From Lachnospiraceae bacterium UBA3633 (GTDB lineage: Bacteria; Bacillota; Clostridia; Lachnospirales; Lachnospiraceae), in assembly GCA_002374095.1 (NCBI GenBank), contig DFKY01000001.1, positions 35,870-99,869 on the forward strand: 64,000 bases of DNA, read 5' to 3'. Positions 55,312 through 63,540 of this stretch are shown piece by piece. The first letter of the stretch is position 1, and every line of letters starts with the position of its first letter. The notes under the pieces are model-generated. The model was not told the DNA's origin and did not search any database. It was given only the letters and a program-made list of their open reading frames with translations. The translations under genes and the position numbers were made by a program.

Positions 55312-56154
55312 ATGAAAAAAAGCTTTTTAGTAAAATTTAGTTTTATAGTTTTGATAATTATGATACTTACTTCGTGTGGCAAAAAAGTAGAAAATAGTGA
55401 AACTCTTCAAAATGAACAAAATGAAGCGTCTACAAAAAAATTTGTTGTAGGATTTGATGCAGAGTATCCACCATATGGGTATATTACAGAAGATGGATCA
55501 TATGCAGGTTTTGATCTTGATATCGCAAAAGAGTTTTGCAGTAGGGCAGGTTATGAATTTGTAGCACAACCTATTGACTGGGATTCAAAGGACTTAGAGC
55601 TTAATTCTGGCAATATTGACTGTATCTGGAATGGTTTTACTATCACTGGAAGAGAAGACGATTATACTTGGACATTCCCTTATGTTGATAATTCAATAGT
55701 ATTTATTGTAAATGCTGATTCTGATATATATACTAAAGATGATCTTTCTGGTAAAATTGTCATGGCACAAGCTGGATCTACAGGTCTTACTGCACTTACT
55801 GAAGATGAAAATAATAAGGACCTACTTTCAACATTTGCAAGTCTTGAACAGACACCTGATTATAATTCAGCTTTTATGAATCTTGAGGCAGGAAGTATTG
55901 ATTGCGTATCTGTTGATATTGGGGTTGCAAAATATAAGCTTAGTAATTCAGATGGTAAGTTTAGGCAACTTGATGATATAGTTTCAAAAGAGCAGTATGC
56001 TGTTGGATTTAAAAAAGGTAATACAAAGCTTAGAAATGAAGTAGAAAAGATCTTAAGCGATATGTGGAAAGATGGTACAATCAGCAAGATCGCCAATAAG
56101 TATGTTGATTATGCACTTCCAAGTATGCTTTGTATCGGAGATTATGTAGAGTAA
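55312..56154 (+). CDS. Polar amino-acid ABC transporter binding protein
   Basis: A 280-residue SBP family 3 lipoprotein. Lipobox LTSC with Cys at ~22. Mature part: VVGFDAEYPPYGYITEDGSYAGFDLDIAKEFC, the usual amino-acid binding start, then NIDCIWNGFTITGRE and SAFMNLEAGSIDCVSVD. GGAGG before the ATG. The specific amino acid is not readable; the TrpR-like gene in front hints at an aromatic one. Confidence 0.92.
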   Translation: MKKSFLVKFSFIVLIIMILTSCGKKVENSETLQNEQNEASTKKFVVGFDAEYPPYGYITEDGSYAGFDLDIAKEFCSRAGYEFVAQPIDWDSKDLELNSGNIDCIWNGFTITGREDDYTWTFPYVDNSIVFIVNADSDIYTKDDLSGKIVMAQAGSTGLTALTEDENNKDLLSTFASLEQTPDYNSAFMNLEAGSIDCVSVDIGVAKYKLSNSDGKFRQLDDIVSKEQYAVGFKKGNTKLRNEVEKILSDMWKDGTISKIANKYVDYALPSMLCIGDYVE

Positions 56155-56155
56155 T

Positions 56156-56800
56156 ATGATAGGAATTATCACAAAAATTTTATCTGGAGCAAAAGCCTCT
56201 CTACTTATATTCTTTCTTACACTTATATTTTCACTTCCACTTGGACTTATACTTTCATCATTTAGAATGTCAAAGAATAAGATTTTGAATGGAATTACAG
56301 TTTTTATTATATCTATTCTTAGAGGGACACCGCTTATGCTTCAACTTATAGTGTGGTTCTTTGGACCATACTATATTTTTGGTATAAAACTAAATCCAAG
56401 TTGGAGAGTCACATCAATAATAATTGGTTTTTCAATTAACTATGCTGCTTACTTTGCAGAAATTTTTAGAGCAGGAATTGAAAGTATACCTATAGGACAA
56501 TTTGAAGCAGCTTCAGTACTTGGCTATACAAGGTTTGTTGCATTCGTTAAAATAATACTTCCACAAATGATAAAAAGAGTATTGCCACCGGTTACAAATG
56601 AGATTATAACACTTATTAAAGACACTTCACTTGCGTTTGTTGTAGCATATGCAGAAATGTTTACAATGGCAAAGCAAGTTGCTGCTGCCGAAACTACAAT
56701 TGTCCCACTTTTTGTAGCAGGACTTTTTTATTATGTTTTTAATTATATTGTCGCATATGTGATGGAAAGGATAGAAAAAAGCTTTAGTTATTATTGGTAG
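56156..56800 (+). CDS. Polar amino-acid ABC transporter permease
   Basis: A 214-residue HisM/GlnP-type permease with five helices. Typical: SILRGTPLMLQLIVWFF, AYFAEIFRAGIESIPIGQFEAASVLGYTR (the EAA coupling loop) and LPQMIKRVLPPVTNEIITLIKDTSLAFV. Starts 1 bp after the binding-protein gene. Confidence 0.94.
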   Translation: MIGIITKILSGAKASLLIFFLTLIFSLPLGLILSSFRMSKNKILNGITVFIISILRGTPLMLQLIVWFFGPYYIFGIKLNPSWRVTSIIIGFSINYAAYFAEIFRAGIESIPIGQFEAASVLGYTRFVAFVKIILPQMIKRVLPPVTNEIITLIKDTSLAFVVAYAEMFTMAKQVAAAETTIVPLFVAGLFYYVFNYIVAYVMERIEKSFSYYW

Positions 56801-56802
56801 AT

Positions 56803-57594
56803 ATGGAAATATTTAGAATTGAAAATTGCAAGAAAAGCATCAATGGATTAAATGTATTAAATGATATTAGCTTTAGTGTCAATGAAGGCGAAGTTTTGGC
56901 TATTATAGGATCAAGTGGTAGTGGCAAGACGACATTACTTCGCATAGCAACCTTTCTTGACTATATGGATTCTGGTGAGATGTGGTATCTTGGGAAGAAG
57001 ATTGTATCAAATGTGTCTAATCATTCATCTTATATTGGTCAAAAAGATTTATCAATTGATTCACTTAAGAAGAATAAAGAGCTTATAAAAGTAAAAAGTG
57101 AATTTGGACTTGTTTTCCAAAATTTTAATCTTTTTCCTCATTGGAGTGTACTAAAAAATGTAATGGATGCACCAATTACTGTCAAGAAAAGGAATATCGA
57201 TGAAGTGAGAGAAAAAGCACTCACATATCTTAAATATATGGGCTTAGAAAATAAAGCTATGAATTATCCATGTGAATTGTCTGGAGGACAAAGACAGCGG
57301 GTGGCTATTGCAAGAGCACTTTGTCTTGAACCTAAAATTATATATTTTGATGAACCTACATCAGCACTTGACCCAGAACTTACAAGTGAAGTACTTAAGG
57401 TTATAAAAAATCTCGCAAAAGAAAAGAGAACTATGGTTATAGTGACTCATGAGATGAATTTTGCAAGAGATGTAGCAGATAGAGCTATATTTTTAGATGA
57501 TGGAATTATAGCTGAAGAAGGGGACGCATATAGTCTTATTACAAATCCTAAGAAAGAACGTACTAAAAAGTTTTTACAAAAATTTAAAGAATAA
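56803..57594 (+). CDS. Polar amino-acid ABC transporter ATPase
   Basis: A 263-residue GlnQ-type ATPase. Walker A GSSGSGKTT, signature LSGGQRQRVAIARAL, Walker B IIYFDEPTSALDPE, and the switch His in VTHEMNFARDVADR. There is a longer insert than usual between the Walker A region and the Q-loop (about 68-105, NVSNHSSYIGQKDLSIDSL). ATG 56803 chosen over the TTG at 56794. Confidence 0.94.
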   Translation: MEIFRIENCKKSINGLNVLNDISFSVNEGEVLAIIGSSGSGKTTLLRIATFLDYMDSGEMWYLGKKIVSNVSNHSSYIGQKDLSIDSLKKNKELIKVKSEFGLVFQNFNLFPHWSVLKNVMDAPITVKKRNIDEVREKALTYLKYMGLENKAMNYPCELSGGQRQRVAIARALCLEPKIIYFDEPTSALDPELTSEVLKVIKNLAKEKRTMVIVTHEMNFARDVADRAIFLDDGIIAEEGDAYSLITNPKKERTKKFLQKFKE

Positions 57595-57598
57595 AAAA

Positions 57599-57623
57599 GA
57601 ACTGCTTATCGCAGCTCCTTTTT
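57599..57623. terminator. Bidirectional terminator between the transporter and cspA
   Basis: GAACTGC / GCAGCTC stem with one mismatch and a 5-base loop; A run on the left and T run on the right serve both converging genes. Confidence 0.82.
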
Positions 57624-57625
57624 GA

Positions 57626-57823
57626 TTAACAAACAGTAACGTTTGTAGCTTGAGGGCCCTTATCACCATTGGTTACTTCAAACTCAACAGCTTGTCCTTC
57701 TTCAAGATTTTTATAGCCCTCCATGTTTATTCCTGAATAATGTACGAATACATCTTTACCAGTTTCATCATTGATAAAGCCATAACCCTTTTGCTTATTA
57801 AACCACTTAACAGTACCTTTCAT
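57626..57823 (-). CDS. cspA: Cold-shock protein (CspA/CspB family)
   Basis: A 65-residue single cold-shock domain: [17 protein letters not shown] with RNP1 (KGYGFI) and DVFVHYSGI with RNP2. It binds single-stranded RNA and DNA and acts as an RNA chaperone. GGAGG lies just before the ATG. Confidence 0.96.
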   Translation of the reverse strand: MKGTVKWFNKQKGYGFINDETGKDVFVHYSGINMEGYKNLEEGQAVEFEVTNGDKGPQATNVTVC

Positions 57824-57859
57824 TGCTCCTCCAAAATGAACAAATTGTTTTGTATATAT

Positions 57860-57888
57860 AATTTATCATAAATATGTAATAATGTCAA
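57860..57888 (-). promoter_or_regulatory. Promoter of cspA
   Basis: On the minus strand TTGACA (57883-57888), 17 bp, TAAATT (57860-57865). The -35 box directly abuts the start codon of the divergent gene at 57889. The 36-base leader is shorter than those of cold-induced enterobacterial csp genes. Confidence 0.65.
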
Positions 57889-58407
57889 ATGAAAAGTAAC
57901 TATAATTTGAAAATAAATATATATGCCTTATCGATAGTGGCACTTAGCCTATCACTTATACTTGGGTATATTGAGATGCTGATACCATTTAATGTAGGGC
58001 TAACTGGTGTAAAGCTTGGGCTTTCTAATATAATTACACTTATTACTTTAAAGATACTTAAAATTAGACAAGTTGTCATTATTAATGTTTTAAGACTCGT
58101 AATTATTGGTGTACTTTTTGGCAATTTTATGCGGTTTTTAATATCAGTTTCAGGATTTGTTTTCGCTATATTGATAATGATTTTATCTATTAAAATACTA
58201 AACTTTAGAATTATTACATCAAGTATTCTTGGCGGGGTATTTCACAATATCGGTCAAGTCTTTATGGTTGCAATACTTACAAAAAATATTCAAATATTTA
58301 GACTTCTATACATATACATTATTATTGGGGTTTTGGCAGGAGTGTTGATTGGAATAATAAGCGAAATGTGCTTTAAATCAATTTCTAAGGTAGTATTTGA
58401 ATATTGA
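57889..58407 (+). CDS. Gx transporter family membrane protein (heptaprenyl diphosphate synthase component I-like)
   Basis: A 172-residue membrane protein with five to six helices. The family pattern is LSLILGYIEMLIPFNVGLTGVKLGLSNIITLITL (about 20-53), resembling ECF-type S subunits. The database name with heptaprenyl synthase is historical; true role is uncertain, perhaps uptake of a small molecule. No ribosome binding site is visible before the ATG, which sits against the cspA -35 box. Confidence 0.78.
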   Translation: MKSNYNLKINIYALSIVALSLSLILGYIEMLIPFNVGLTGVKLGLSNIITLITLKILKIRQVVIINVLRLVIIGVLFGNFMRFLISVSGFVFAILIMILSIKILNFRIITSSILGGVFHNIGQVFMVAILTKNIQIFRLLYIYIIIGVLAGVLIGIISEMCFKSISKVVFEY

Positions 58408-58442
58408 CAGATGATGTGATAAAATATATTGATGTATCAATA
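58404..58442 (+). promoter_or_regulatory. Promoter and palindrome before the TrpXYZ-like operon
   Basis: TTGACA at 58404-58409 overlaps the end of the previous gene; the -10 lies in an AT-rich stretch near 58420-58432 and is not certain. A perfect palindrome TATTGA-TGTA-TCAATA (58427-58442) covers the expected start of transcription and may be an operator. Confidence 0.5.
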
Positions 58443-58475
58443 AAGTATTAATTGCTATTTTAAAGGAGAAAAGCT

Positions 58476-59462
58476 ATGAAGCAATTAAAGAAAATATTTA
58501 GTATTTTTGTTGTTTGTAGTACTTTAATATTTGTGTTTGCTTGTTCAAATACTGCTAAGGTAGAAAATACTTCGACAAACACTGGAGAATCAAATGTAAA
58601 TAATGCTAAGGTTTATAATATTGGAACACTTCAGCTTGTGCAACATCCAGCACTTGATTCATCATATCAAGGTTTTATTGATTATATGAATGAGCTTGGT
58701 ATAAAGTTCAATGTTGATTATCAAAATGCATCGGGAGAACAATCAGCATGTGAAACGATTGCTGAAAAGTTTTCAAATGATAATCTTGATCTTTGTTATG
58801 CTATAGCTACACCAGCTGCACAAAGTGTCTTAGCACATATTGACAATGTGCCTATAGTAGCGTCTGCTGTAACTGATCCAGCAGCATCTGGATTATGTAA
58901 GAGTAATGAAAAGCCAGGCAATAATTTTACTGCGGCATCAGATCTTACACCAGTTGATGCACAATTTGACTTGTTAACTGAATTAATACCTGATGCAAAA
59001 GAGGTTGGAATTCTATATTGCTCTGCAGAAGCAAATTCTAAAATCCAAGCAGATATGGCAATTAGTGCTGCAAAAAAAAGAAATTTAAATCCTACAGAAT
59101 ACACTGTAGTAAATTCCAATGATATACAGACAGTTGTAGAATCAATGATTGGCAAAGTTGATGTAATATATGTGCCTACTGACAATGTTATATCAGCTGG
59201 TTTTGATACTGTAGCTACACTTTGCCTTGATAATAAAATACCAACAATTGTAGGCGAAGAAGCAATGGTTGATAAAGGCGGATATGCTACATATGGTATC
59301 AACTATTATGAGCTTGGAAAACTTGCAGGAAAAATTGCTGAAAGAATACTTGTAAATGGCGAGAACCCTGGAGACATTCCTATCGCATATCTTGATAGTG
59401 CTGCATGTGAAAGAAAGATTAATTCTGACACAGCAAAAGCTTTAGGACTAAGGGAGCAATAA
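58476..59462 (+). CDS. ABC transporter binding protein, TrpX-like (ABC_sub_bind family)
   Basis: A 328-residue lipoprotein with lipobox FACS (Cys at ~23). The periplasmic-type fold shows IGTLQLVQHPALDSSYQGFIDYM, YQNASGEQSACETIAEKF, CYAIATPAAQSV, SAVTDPAASGLC and VPTDNVISAG. This family binds aromatic amino acids in TrpXYZ systems. It begins an operon with permease and ATPase genes. A close paralogue follows at 61400. Substrate not proven. Confidence 0.88.
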   Translation: MKQLKKIFSIFVVCSTLIFVFACSNTAKVENTSTNTGESNVNNAKVYNIGTLQLVQHPALDSSYQGFIDYMNELGIKFNVDYQNASGEQSACETIAEKFSNDNLDLCYAIATPAAQSVLAHIDNVPIVASAVTDPAASGLCKSNEKPGNNFTAASDLTPVDAQFDLLTELIPDAKEVGILYCSAEANSKIQADMAISAAKKRNLNPTEYTVVNSNDIQTVVESMIGKVDVIYVPTDNVISAGFDTVATLCLDNKIPTIVGEEAMVDKGGYATYGINYYELGKLAGKIAERILVNGENPGDIPIAYLDSAACERKINSDTAKALGLREQ

Positions 59463-60457
59463 TGTTAGGATCACTTCTTGGAGCAATTGGACAAGGCGTT
59501 ATATGGGGAGTGATGGTACTTGGAGTTTTTATCACCTACAAAATTCTCAATGTATCTGATCTCACAGTTGATGGAAGTTTTGCTACTGGTGGGGCAGTAT
59601 TTGCAATAGCTGCACTTTCTGGTGTAGATTCTACGCTTGCATTACTTCTCGCTATGTGTGCTGGAGGTCTATGCGGATTTGTGACAGGACTTCTTCATAC
59701 AAAGTGTAAAATTCCTGCAATTCTTGCTGGAATTCTTACACAGCTTGGTTTATATTCTATTAATCTACGAATTCTTGGCGACAAAGCAAATGTCAGTGTA
59801 GCTCAAATTAGCACCAATATTTCATTTATATCTAAAGTCACAGGACTAACGCATTCACGTTCTGGAATGGTACTTGGCATCTTTATTTCTATTGTATGTA
59901 TAATTATACTCTATACTCTTCTTGGTACAGAATTTGGAGCATCAATTCGTGCTACAGGTAATAATGAGAAGATGATAAGAGCGCTTGGAGTAAATACTGA
60001 TAATATAAAACTTTTTGGCATTACATTATCCAATATGCTTATTGGACTTTCTGGAGCAATGCTTGTAGAGATGAATAAGTATGCAGATGTAGGTATGGGC
60101 AAGGGTGCTATAGTATATGGTCTTGCATCAATTGTTATTGGAGAAGTTTTTTTTAGAAGATTTTCTAATTATGCAGTAAAGCTTTTTTCAAGTGTCTTTG
60201 GGTGTATATTGTTTTTTATAATCCGTGCTATAGTCATAAGACTTGGTCTTAAGGCCAATGATATGCAACTTATATCGGCTATAATTGTTGTGATAGCACT
60301 TGCCATGCCAATATTTAAAGAAAATATGGCAATAAGAAATATAAGTAAAAATTTCAATTGGGATAAATATAGAAAAGATAAAGATGTAGATGAGATTGCA
60401 GAAGAAAAGATGGATCGCACATATATAACTGAGATTGGAGGTGGCAAAAATGCTTAA
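59462..60457 (+). CDS. ABC transporter permease, TrpY-like
   Basis: A 331-residue permease with eight to nine helices of the branched-chain amino acid/sugar type: GVFITYKILNVSDLTVDGSFATGGAVFA, TGLLHTKCKIPAILAGILTQLGLYSINLRI, and EFGASIRATGNNEKMIRALGV. It overlaps its neighbours by 1 and 8 bp. Confidence 0.92.
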   Translation: MLGSLLGAIGQGVIWGVMVLGVFITYKILNVSDLTVDGSFATGGAVFAIAALSGVDSTLALLLAMCAGGLCGFVTGLLHTKCKIPAILAGILTQLGLYSINLRILGDKANVSVAQISTNISFISKVTGLTHSRSGMVLGIFISIVCIIILYTLLGTEFGASIRATGNNEKMIRALGVNTDNIKLFGITLSNMLIGLSGAMLVEMNKYADVGMGKGAIVYGLASIVIGEVFFRRFSNYAVKLFSSVFGCILFFIIRAIVIRLGLKANDMQLISAIIVVIALAMPIFKENMAIRNISKNFNWDKYRKDKDVDEIAEEKMDRTYITEIGGGKNA

Positions 60458-61241
60458 GATCTCCAATGTATTTAAAACATTTAATATAGGAACGATTAAT
60501 GAGAAAAGAGCGCTTAACGATATAAATCTTACTCTTAATGATGGTGACTTTGTGACAGTTATTGGTGGCAATGGTGCGGGTAAATCTACACTTCAAAATG
60601 TAATATCTGGTACAATTACTCCTGATTATGGAAAAGTTGAAATAAATGGTATAGATATAACCAAATTTCCAGAATATAAAAGAGCAGAATTTATTGGTCG
60701 AGTTTTTCAAGATCCTATGCTTGGAACAGCATCAGATATGTGGATAGAAGAGAATCTTGCTCTTGCATATAAAAGAGGAGAAAATAGAAGTCCATTTAAG
60801 TGGATGATCAATAATGAAAATGTAAATTTATTTAAAAATAGTTTAGCAAAACTTGGGCTTGGTCTTGAAGATAGAATGAAATCGAAAGTAAAATTATTAT
60901 CTGGCGGGCAGAGACAAGCAATAACACTTCTTATGGCTACTATAAGAAAACCAGATCTTCTAATGCTTGATGAACATACTGCAGCACTTGATCCCAAGAC
61001 AGCTAATCTTGTACTGACACTTACTAATGAGATTATTGAACAAAATAATCTTACGACACTTATGATTACACACAATATGAAAGATGCATTAAGTTATGGC
61101 AATAGACTTATTATGATGGATCAAGGGAAAATTATATATGATGTGTCTGGCGAAGATAAAAAGAAACTTACAGTGGAAGATTTACTTAAGAAATTTAATC
61201 AAACTAAAGATGCGCCGTCAGATGCTATGATACTTGGGTAA
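60450..61241 (+). CDS. ABC transporter ATPase, TrpZ-like
   Basis: A 263-residue ATPase. Walker A GGNGAGKST, signature LSGGQRQAITLLMA, Walker B LLMLDEHTAALDP, where His replaces the usual Pro, as is common in this subfamily, and switch His in ITHNMKDAL. ATG 60450 follows GGAGGTGG; the TTG at 60435 lies before that site. Confidence 0.93.
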   Translation: MLKISNVFKTFNIGTINEKRALNDINLTLNDGDFVTVIGGNGAGKSTLQNVISGTITPDYGKVEINGIDITKFPEYKRAEFIGRVFQDPMLGTASDMWIEENLALAYKRGENRSPFKWMINNENVNLFKNSLAKLGLGLEDRMKSKVKLLSGGQRQAITLLMATIRKPDLLMLDEHTAALDPKTANLVLTLTNEIIEQNNLTTLMITHNMKDALSYGNRLIMMDQGKIIYDVSGEDKKKLTVEDLLKKFNQTKDAPSDAMILG

Positions 61242-61247
61242 TACAAG

Positions 61248-61276
61248 AAACTAAGTGATATTCACTTAGTTTTTTT
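61248..61276 (+). terminator. Terminator of the TrpXYZ-like operon
   Basis: AAACTAAGTGA and TCACTTAGTTT form an 11-bp stem with a 3-base loop, followed by T residues. Confidence 0.9.
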
Positions 61277-61320
61277 AGTTATAATAGATATGAGCAGCAA
61301 ATATAAATATTTTATTATTC

Positions 61321-61349
61321 TTGAATCTTGAATCGCATAAGCATATAAT
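61321..61349 (+). promoter_or_regulatory. Promoter of the second TrpX-like gene
   Basis: TTGAAT (61321-61326), 17 bp, TATAAT (61344-61349). Confidence 0.7.
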
Positions 61350-61399
61350 TAAGTTATAGCTAAAGTTTTAAGCTAAATCCAAAATACTGGAGAATATTT

Positions 61400-62389
61400 A
61401 TGAAACTAATTAAAAGAATACTTTGTTTATTAATTGTGGCAGTAGTGACATTTACTATGATTTCTTGTACAAAAAATGAAGTTATGTCTGATACTGCAAA
61501 TGCTGAAACTGAAGAAAATGTAGTAGAAAATACAAAACATTTTAAAATTGGAGCACTTCAGCTTGTGCAACATGCTGCACTTGATGCTTCTTATCAAGGA
61601 TTTATTGATTATCTAAATGAAAAAGCTATTGATTTTGAGATAGATTATCAAAATGCATCAGGCGAACAATCTGCTTGTGAGACAATTGCAGAGAAATTTG
61701 CAAATGACAATCTTGATCTTTGCTATGCCATTGCTACCCCTGCTGCTCAAAGTGTGATTGCCCATGTAGAAAATGTGCCAATAGTTGCATCAGCTGTAAC
61801 TGATCCTGCTGGTTCAGGATTATGTGCATCAAATGATCATCCAGGTGGTATGCTTACAGCTGCATCTGATCTTACACCGGTTGAGGCACAGTTTGACTTA
61901 TTAACTGAACTTATACCTGACGCAAAAAATGTTGGTATACTTTATTGTTCAGCTGAATCGAATTCTAAAATTCAAGCTGATATGGCAGTAGCTGCTGCTA
62001 CAAAAAGAGGACTAACACCAACTGAATATACAGTAGTTAATTCAACTGACATTCAAACTGTAGTTGAGTCAATGGTAGGAAAAGTTGATGTTATCTATAT
62101 CCCAACTGACAATGTGATGGCAGCTGGCATGAGTACTATAGCAACAATTGCAAATGAAAATAAACTACCAACTATTGTAGGCGAGGAAGGAATGTGTGAT
62201 GCTGGTGGACTTGCAACTTATGGTATAAATTATTATGAACTTGGAAAGCTTGCTGGTAGACAAGCTTATGATATACTTATAAATGGGAAGAAACCAGCTG
62301 ATATGCCAGTAGAATACTTAAGTGCAGATTCATGTGAAAGAAAGATTAATGCTGATACAGCATCTGCACTTGGACTTAAAACAGAATAG
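61400..62389 (+). CDS. Second TrpX-like ABC binding protein (paralogue)
   Basis: A 329-residue lipoprotein (MISC lipobox) closely similar to the protein at 58476: same ALQLVQHAALDASYQGFIDYL, YQNASGEQSACETIAEKFA, CYAIATPAAQSV and CERKINADTASALGL blocks. Differences cluster in the signal peptide and after VTDPAGSGLC. It has its own promoter and terminator and no membrane genes, so it probably feeds the TrpYZ-like channel upstream with another ligand or under other conditions. Confidence 0.9.
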   Translation: MKLIKRILCLLIVAVVTFTMISCTKNEVMSDTANAETEENVVENTKHFKIGALQLVQHAALDASYQGFIDYLNEKAIDFEIDYQNASGEQSACETIAEKFANDNLDLCYAIATPAAQSVIAHVENVPIVASAVTDPAGSGLCASNDHPGGMLTAASDLTPVEAQFDLLTELIPDAKNVGILYCSAESNSKIQADMAVAAATKRGLTPTEYTVVNSTDIQTVVESMVGKVDVIYIPTDNVMAAGMSTIATIANENKLPTIVGEEGMCDAGGLATYGINYYELGKLAGRQAYDILINGKKPADMPVEYLSADSCERKINADTASALGLKTE

Positions 62390-62405
62390 TAATGTAAAAA
62401 TTAAA

Positions 62406-62440
62406 ATAAAAAAAACAGTCAGCGACTGTTTTTTTTTATT
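62406..62440. terminator. Bidirectional terminator between the second TrpX-like gene and truA
   Basis: ACAGTC-AGC-GACTGT core flanked by long A and T runs, usable from both sides. Confidence 0.85.
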
Positions 62441-62482
62441 TTTTATAATAAATTGTAATTGTAGTGCAAGCTAAGGCTTATT

Positions 62483-63262
62483 TTATATATCTTTAAATTC
62501 TATATTTTCAAGTGTGAGCCCTTTTGCTGGTAAGGTGAACCCAGAAAACTTTCTATCTTTTTTATCCATGATTTCTTTAATATAGGATGGCTCCCACATT
62601 CCCATACCAATTTTTAAAAGAGTACCTGCAATTATTCTAACCATATGATATAAAAATCCATTGCCAGAAATTTTTATTGATATAATATCATCATTTTTTG
62701 TAATATCAACATCATATATTTCTCGTGTTGTGACATCAGAAAGTGGAATTCCTTCTTTTTTGGCTTTTTCAATAAGCTGCGATTCTGGGTTCACAAAGCT
62801 TATAAAATCATGTTTGCCGATTAGGTATTTTGATGCCTCAATCATTTTATCTATATTTACATCATAGTATATAAAGCATGCATTCCATTCTTTTAAGGGA
62901 TTCCTTACTTTGGCTGAATGAATTCTATATATATATGTTTTTATAGCATTACATTTTCTTGGATGAAATGTAGGATCTACTTCACGCGAAGAGAGGATAG
63001 ATATGTCTTCAGGTAGAAGATTGTTTAATACATAATTAAACTTATCTGGAAGTATATCGGAATTGGTGTCAAATACAGCTATATTACAATTTGCATGCAC
63101 TTTGCTGTCAGTCCTGCTTGTCCCTATAACATGTATATCTTCACCAGTTGCTTTAGATATTGCCTTATTGATTATGTATTCTATAGAGTGTGTCTTATCA
63201 CTTCCTTGCCAGCCACTATAATTTCTGCCATCGTAGGCAATTTTTAAAAGTATTCGTTTCAT
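62483..63262 (-). CDS. truA: tRNA pseudouridine synthase TruA
   Basis: A 259-residue enzyme making pseudouridine at positions 38-40 of tRNA anticodon arms. MKRILLKIAYDGRNYSGWQ is the family start, so the ATG ending at 63262 is used. The catalytic Asp is in GTSRTDSKVHA; also FHPRKCNAIKTYIYRI and GNGFLYHMVRIIAGTLLKIG. The ribosome binding site is weak. Confidence 0.94.
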   Translation of the reverse strand: MKRILLKIAYDGRNYSGWQGSDKTHSIEYIINKAISKATGEDIHVIGTSRTDSKVHANCNIAVFDTNSDILPDKFNYVLNNLLPEDISILSSREVDPTFHPRKCNAIKTYIYRIHSAKVRNPLKEWNACFIYYDVNIDKMIEASKYLIGKHDFISFVNPESQLIEKAKKEGIPLSDVTTREIYDVDITKNDDIISIKISGNGFLYHMVRIIAGTLLKIGMGMWEPSYIKEIMDKKDRKFSGFTLPAKGLTLENIEFKDI

Positions 63263-63305
63263 ATTGGTAGTATAGCATAATTCCAAAGTTTTTTTTAGAT
63301 ATCTA

Positions 63306-63334
63306 TTGACATTTATTGGGCTTTATGATAATAT
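63306..63334 (+). promoter_or_regulatory. Strong promoter before the 23S rRNA gene
   Basis: TTGACA (63306-63311), 17 bp, TAATAT (63329-63334), divergent from truA. It lies about 200 bp before the start of 23S sequence, with no 16S or tRNA gene between. Confidence 0.75.
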
Positions 63335-63340
63335 AATAAG

Positions 63341-63372
63341 GCTCTATTTTTATGCTTAAAAATAGAGCTTTT
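63341..63372 (+). other. Perfect 12-bp hairpin at the start of the rRNA leader
   Basis: GCTCTATTTTTA and TAAAAATAGAGC around TGCT (63341-63368), then TTTT. It begins at the expected start of transcription and looks like an intrinsic terminator or a protective 5' hairpin. Confidence 0.65.
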
Positions 63373-63401
63373 GTACCATGAAAACAGCATATAGAGAAGA
63401 G

Positions 63402-63417
63402 CGAATCGAAAGATTCG
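63402..63417 (+). other. GAAA-tetraloop hairpin in the rRNA leader
   Basis: CGAATC-GAAA-GATTCG. Just after it CGAGAT (63416-63421) can pair with ATCTCG (63530-63535) next to the 23S start, which may bring the leader into a processing stem. Confidence 0.5.
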
Positions 63418-63443
63418 AGATAAGAGGTTAAAGTTATTCTAAG

Positions 63444-63463
63444 AAGTAAGTAAGTAAGTAAGT
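63444..63463 (+). repeat. (AAGT)5 tandem repeat in the rRNA leader
   Basis: Five perfect AAGT units in a row; copy number may vary by slippage. Confidence 0.85.
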
Positions 63464-63540
63464 AGGATAAATTTAATTTCACCGGTCGATGAGAGATCAT
63501 TGATTGAGAAGAAGAAGAAGGAACTTAAAATCTCGGAGAA

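Noticed and set aside
63444..63463. CRISPR-like repeat
   Set aside because: Only a 4-base tandem unit without spacers; no CRISPR array or cas gene occurs in the window.
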